Below, one piece after another: positions 6,030 to 7,175 of a stretch of 7,175 bases of DNA. The stretch is taken from NCBI GenBank assembly GCA_017457465.1, contig JAFTHJ010000027.1, positions 1-7,175 on the forward strand. The letters run 5' to 3'. The DNA comes from Clostridia bacterium (GTDB lineage Bacteria; Bacillota; Clostridia; Oscillospirales; CAG-272). Made by a program: the position numbers and the translations under genes. The notes beneath the pieces are model-generated. The model ran no database searches. It saw nothing but the letters and a program-made list of their open reading frames with translations, and was not told where the DNA came from. The first letter of the stretch is position 1. Each line of letters opens with the position of its first letter.

Positions 6030-7175
6030 ATGAAGAAGATTATTTCGATGCTTCTTTGCTTGGTAGTTCTCGGCTGTGCTTTCTGTATGGCGATAAGCGG
6101 AACAGACATATACAAGCCTGTATCACAAAACAAACTTGAGGTTCTTACCGAGCTTCCTACAAGCGACCCCCTTATTACGGATATAACCAAGGGACTTGAC
6201 TGCCCCGAGGTTTATTCTCCTTTCCAGTTTATGGCTGAAAGCCTTACTGAATATCAGCAGTGGGAGCTTAACAGATACCTCACATACGGTATCACGATGA
6301 GAGGTATTCACGCGCTTAAGAGACCTCTTTCCACATGTATCGACGATGTGTGGACAACAGGTAACACCAAGATATCTGGCGAAGGCGGACTTACCAACGG
6401 ACAGAACCGCTACGGCGCTATGGAGTTCATGGCAGGTGACCAGCGTTACAATGTCAAGGGCGAGACTGGCAAGAGCGACAGTATTTATATGGCATACATA
6501 ACCTTTAACTTTAAGAAGGTAGCTTCTATCGACAGCTTTGGATATGTTTCCAACAGTTATGGAAACCTTCTTGCGGCAGCTGATGTTTATGTAAGTAACG
6601 ACGGTGAAAACTGGACTCTCGTAGGCTACTACGACCAGATTCAGGGTAAGGTTGACGGAGATCCCGACTTCAAGTCCATCGACGCAAAACTTCTCGGAAC
6701 AGACCGTAACAACAAGGTGTTTACCGATGACACAACTGTTGAAAATAACAACGGCGCAAAGGGAAGGGTTTATCTCTTTGACCTCAACGGAGCAGAGGGA
6801 CAGTTCCTTCGAATCTGCGCTACCGCTTGTAACAGACAGACCGCGTCTGATGTTACCGACTACAACTCTCACATTCCCGCATACAAGGATTTCACAAGCT
6901 GCTCTTGGAGAGAGATGATGGTTTACGGAACTCTTCTCGACAAGGAAAACACCGTAACCGCAACCGAGCCTGCGGCTCCCCAAACAACCCCCGCTCCCAC
7001 GATTAATACAAACGGCGGCGGACTTATTCCCACAAAGCCCTCCAAGACAGAGGCAACAGAGGCTACTACCACGGCTGAAACAACAACTGCGGCAGAGACA
7101 ACCGCAGAGGAAAAGTCGGGATGCGGAAGCTCTGTTGGAGTTTCTATGATAGCTATGGCTATCACGGCTGTCGGA
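6030..7175 (+). CDS. Surface discoidin-like (F5/8 type C) protein, 3' end cut by window
   Basis: The frame is open from ATG 6030 to the window edge, giving 382 residues with no stop. The AAAGGA site at 6017-6022 lies 7 nt before ATG. An N-terminal signal sequence (MKKIISMLLCLVVLGCAFC) is clear. VLGC at 13-16 resembles a weak lipobox, but the hydrophobic run continues past it, so ordinary type I cleavage is as likely. Residues about 105-300 resemble a galactose-binding-like F5/8C fold: VYVSNDGENWTLVGYYDQI (187-205), GQFLRICATA (257-266) and the closing CSWREMMVYG (291-300) match the usual strands. Such domains bind sugars (CBM32-like) or surfaces. A Thr/Ala/Glu-rich stalk (about 306-361) leads to GCGSS (364-368) and a hydrophobic run truncated by the edge, probably a C-terminal anchor. 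I see no catalytic signature. I infer a glycan-binding partner of the upstream propeller protein; the exact ligand is unknown. Confidence 0.75.
   Translation, partial: MKKIISMLLCLVVLGCAFCMAISGTDIYKPVSQNKLEVLTELPTSDPLITDITKGLDCPEVYSPFQFMAESLTEYQQWELNRYLTYGITMRGIHALKRPLSTCIDDVWTTGNTKISGEGGLTNGQNRYGAMEFMAGDQRYNVKGETGKSDSIYMAYITFNFKKVASIDSFGYVSNSYGNLLAAADVYVSNDGENWTLVGYYDQIQGKVDGDPDFKSIDAKLLGTDRNNKVFTDDTTVENNNGAKGRVYLFDLNGAEGQFLRICATACNRQTASDVTDYNSHIPAYKDFTSCSWREMMVYGTLLDKENTVTATEPAAPQTTPAPTINTNGGGLIPTKPSKTEATEATTTAETTTAAETTAEEKSGCGSSVGVSMIAMAITAVG
7047..7112 (+). repeat. Low-complexity Thr/Ala/Glu stalk-coding tract
   Basis: Codons for residues 340-361 of the discoidin-like protein are almost all Thr, Ala or Glu (TEATEATTTAETTTAAETTA core). 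This fits an extended, probably glycosylated spacer lifting the binding domain off the cell surface. A shorter tract of the same composition lies at residues 585-600 of the upstream protein. Mixed synonymous codons argue against recent slippage. Confidence 0.7.

Noticed and set aside
6123..6983. Long minus-strand open frame (286 codons) opposite the discoidin-like gene
   Set aside because: The plus strand carries a signal peptide, an F5/8C-like domain and a good ribosome binding site. The antisense frame has no domain and only mirrors codon usage.
1..7175. CRISPR array, tRNA/rRNA gene, insertion sequence or phage attachment site
   Set aside because: No regularly spaced repeats, tRNA-like cloverleaf, transposase motifs or long terminal inverted repeats were seen on either strand.

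Overview
The window (about 7.2 kb) looks like chromosomal DNA from a low-to-mid-GC Gram-positive anaerobe of the Clostridia, most likely an Oscillospiraceae/Ruminococcaceae-type gut bacterium. This is inferred from the strong GGAG/AAAGGA ribosome binding sites, a TTG start, the style of the cold-shock protein and AraC regulator, and surface proteins with Thr/Ala/Glu-rich stalks. I could run no taxonomic search.

Layout. (1) 1-271: a complete single-domain cold-shock protein on +, closed by a strong hairpin terminator that lies between it and the convergent operon. It appears unrelated to the rest. (2) 277-2681, minus strand: a two-gene operon transcribed leftward. It holds a signal-less sialidase-superfamily beta-propeller protein with an N-terminal fibronectin-III-like domain, then after 32 nt an aldolase of the DHDPS/N-acetylneuraminate lyase family. 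A near-consensus promoter lies at 2752-2781. (3) 2879-3825, minus strand: an AraC-family regulator with a cupin sensor domain and its own hairpin terminator, which insulates it from the operon downstream. (4) 3826-4040: a divergent control region with a promoter on each strand and a 10-bp inverted repeat between them. (5) 4041-7175, plus strand: two exported proteins. The first is a five-bladed-propeller, GH32/GH43-like glycosidase candidate with a signal peptide and a C-terminal membrane anchor. The second is a discoidin-like (F5/8 type C) protein with a signal peptide, a Thr-rich stalk and the start of a GCGSS-plus-hydrophobic C-terminal segment, cut off by the window edge.

Working model (inference): this is a small glycan-use locus controlled by the AraC regulator. 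The anchored propeller enzyme and the discoidin-like binder would act on a glycan at the cell surface. The cytosolic sialidase-like protein would release a 2-keto or related acidic sugar from an imported fragment, and the DHDPS-family aldolase would split it to pyruvate plus an aldehyde. An 11-base motif, TGTRATTTTTT, lies 21-23 bp upstream of the -35 boxes of both minus-strand transcription units. A shorter match abuts the plus-strand promoter, which fits shared control. Both intracellular enzymes keep most of their family's catalytic residues but differ at substrate-pocket positions, so the substrate may not be ordinary sialic acid. No transporter, NanE or NanK lies in the window.
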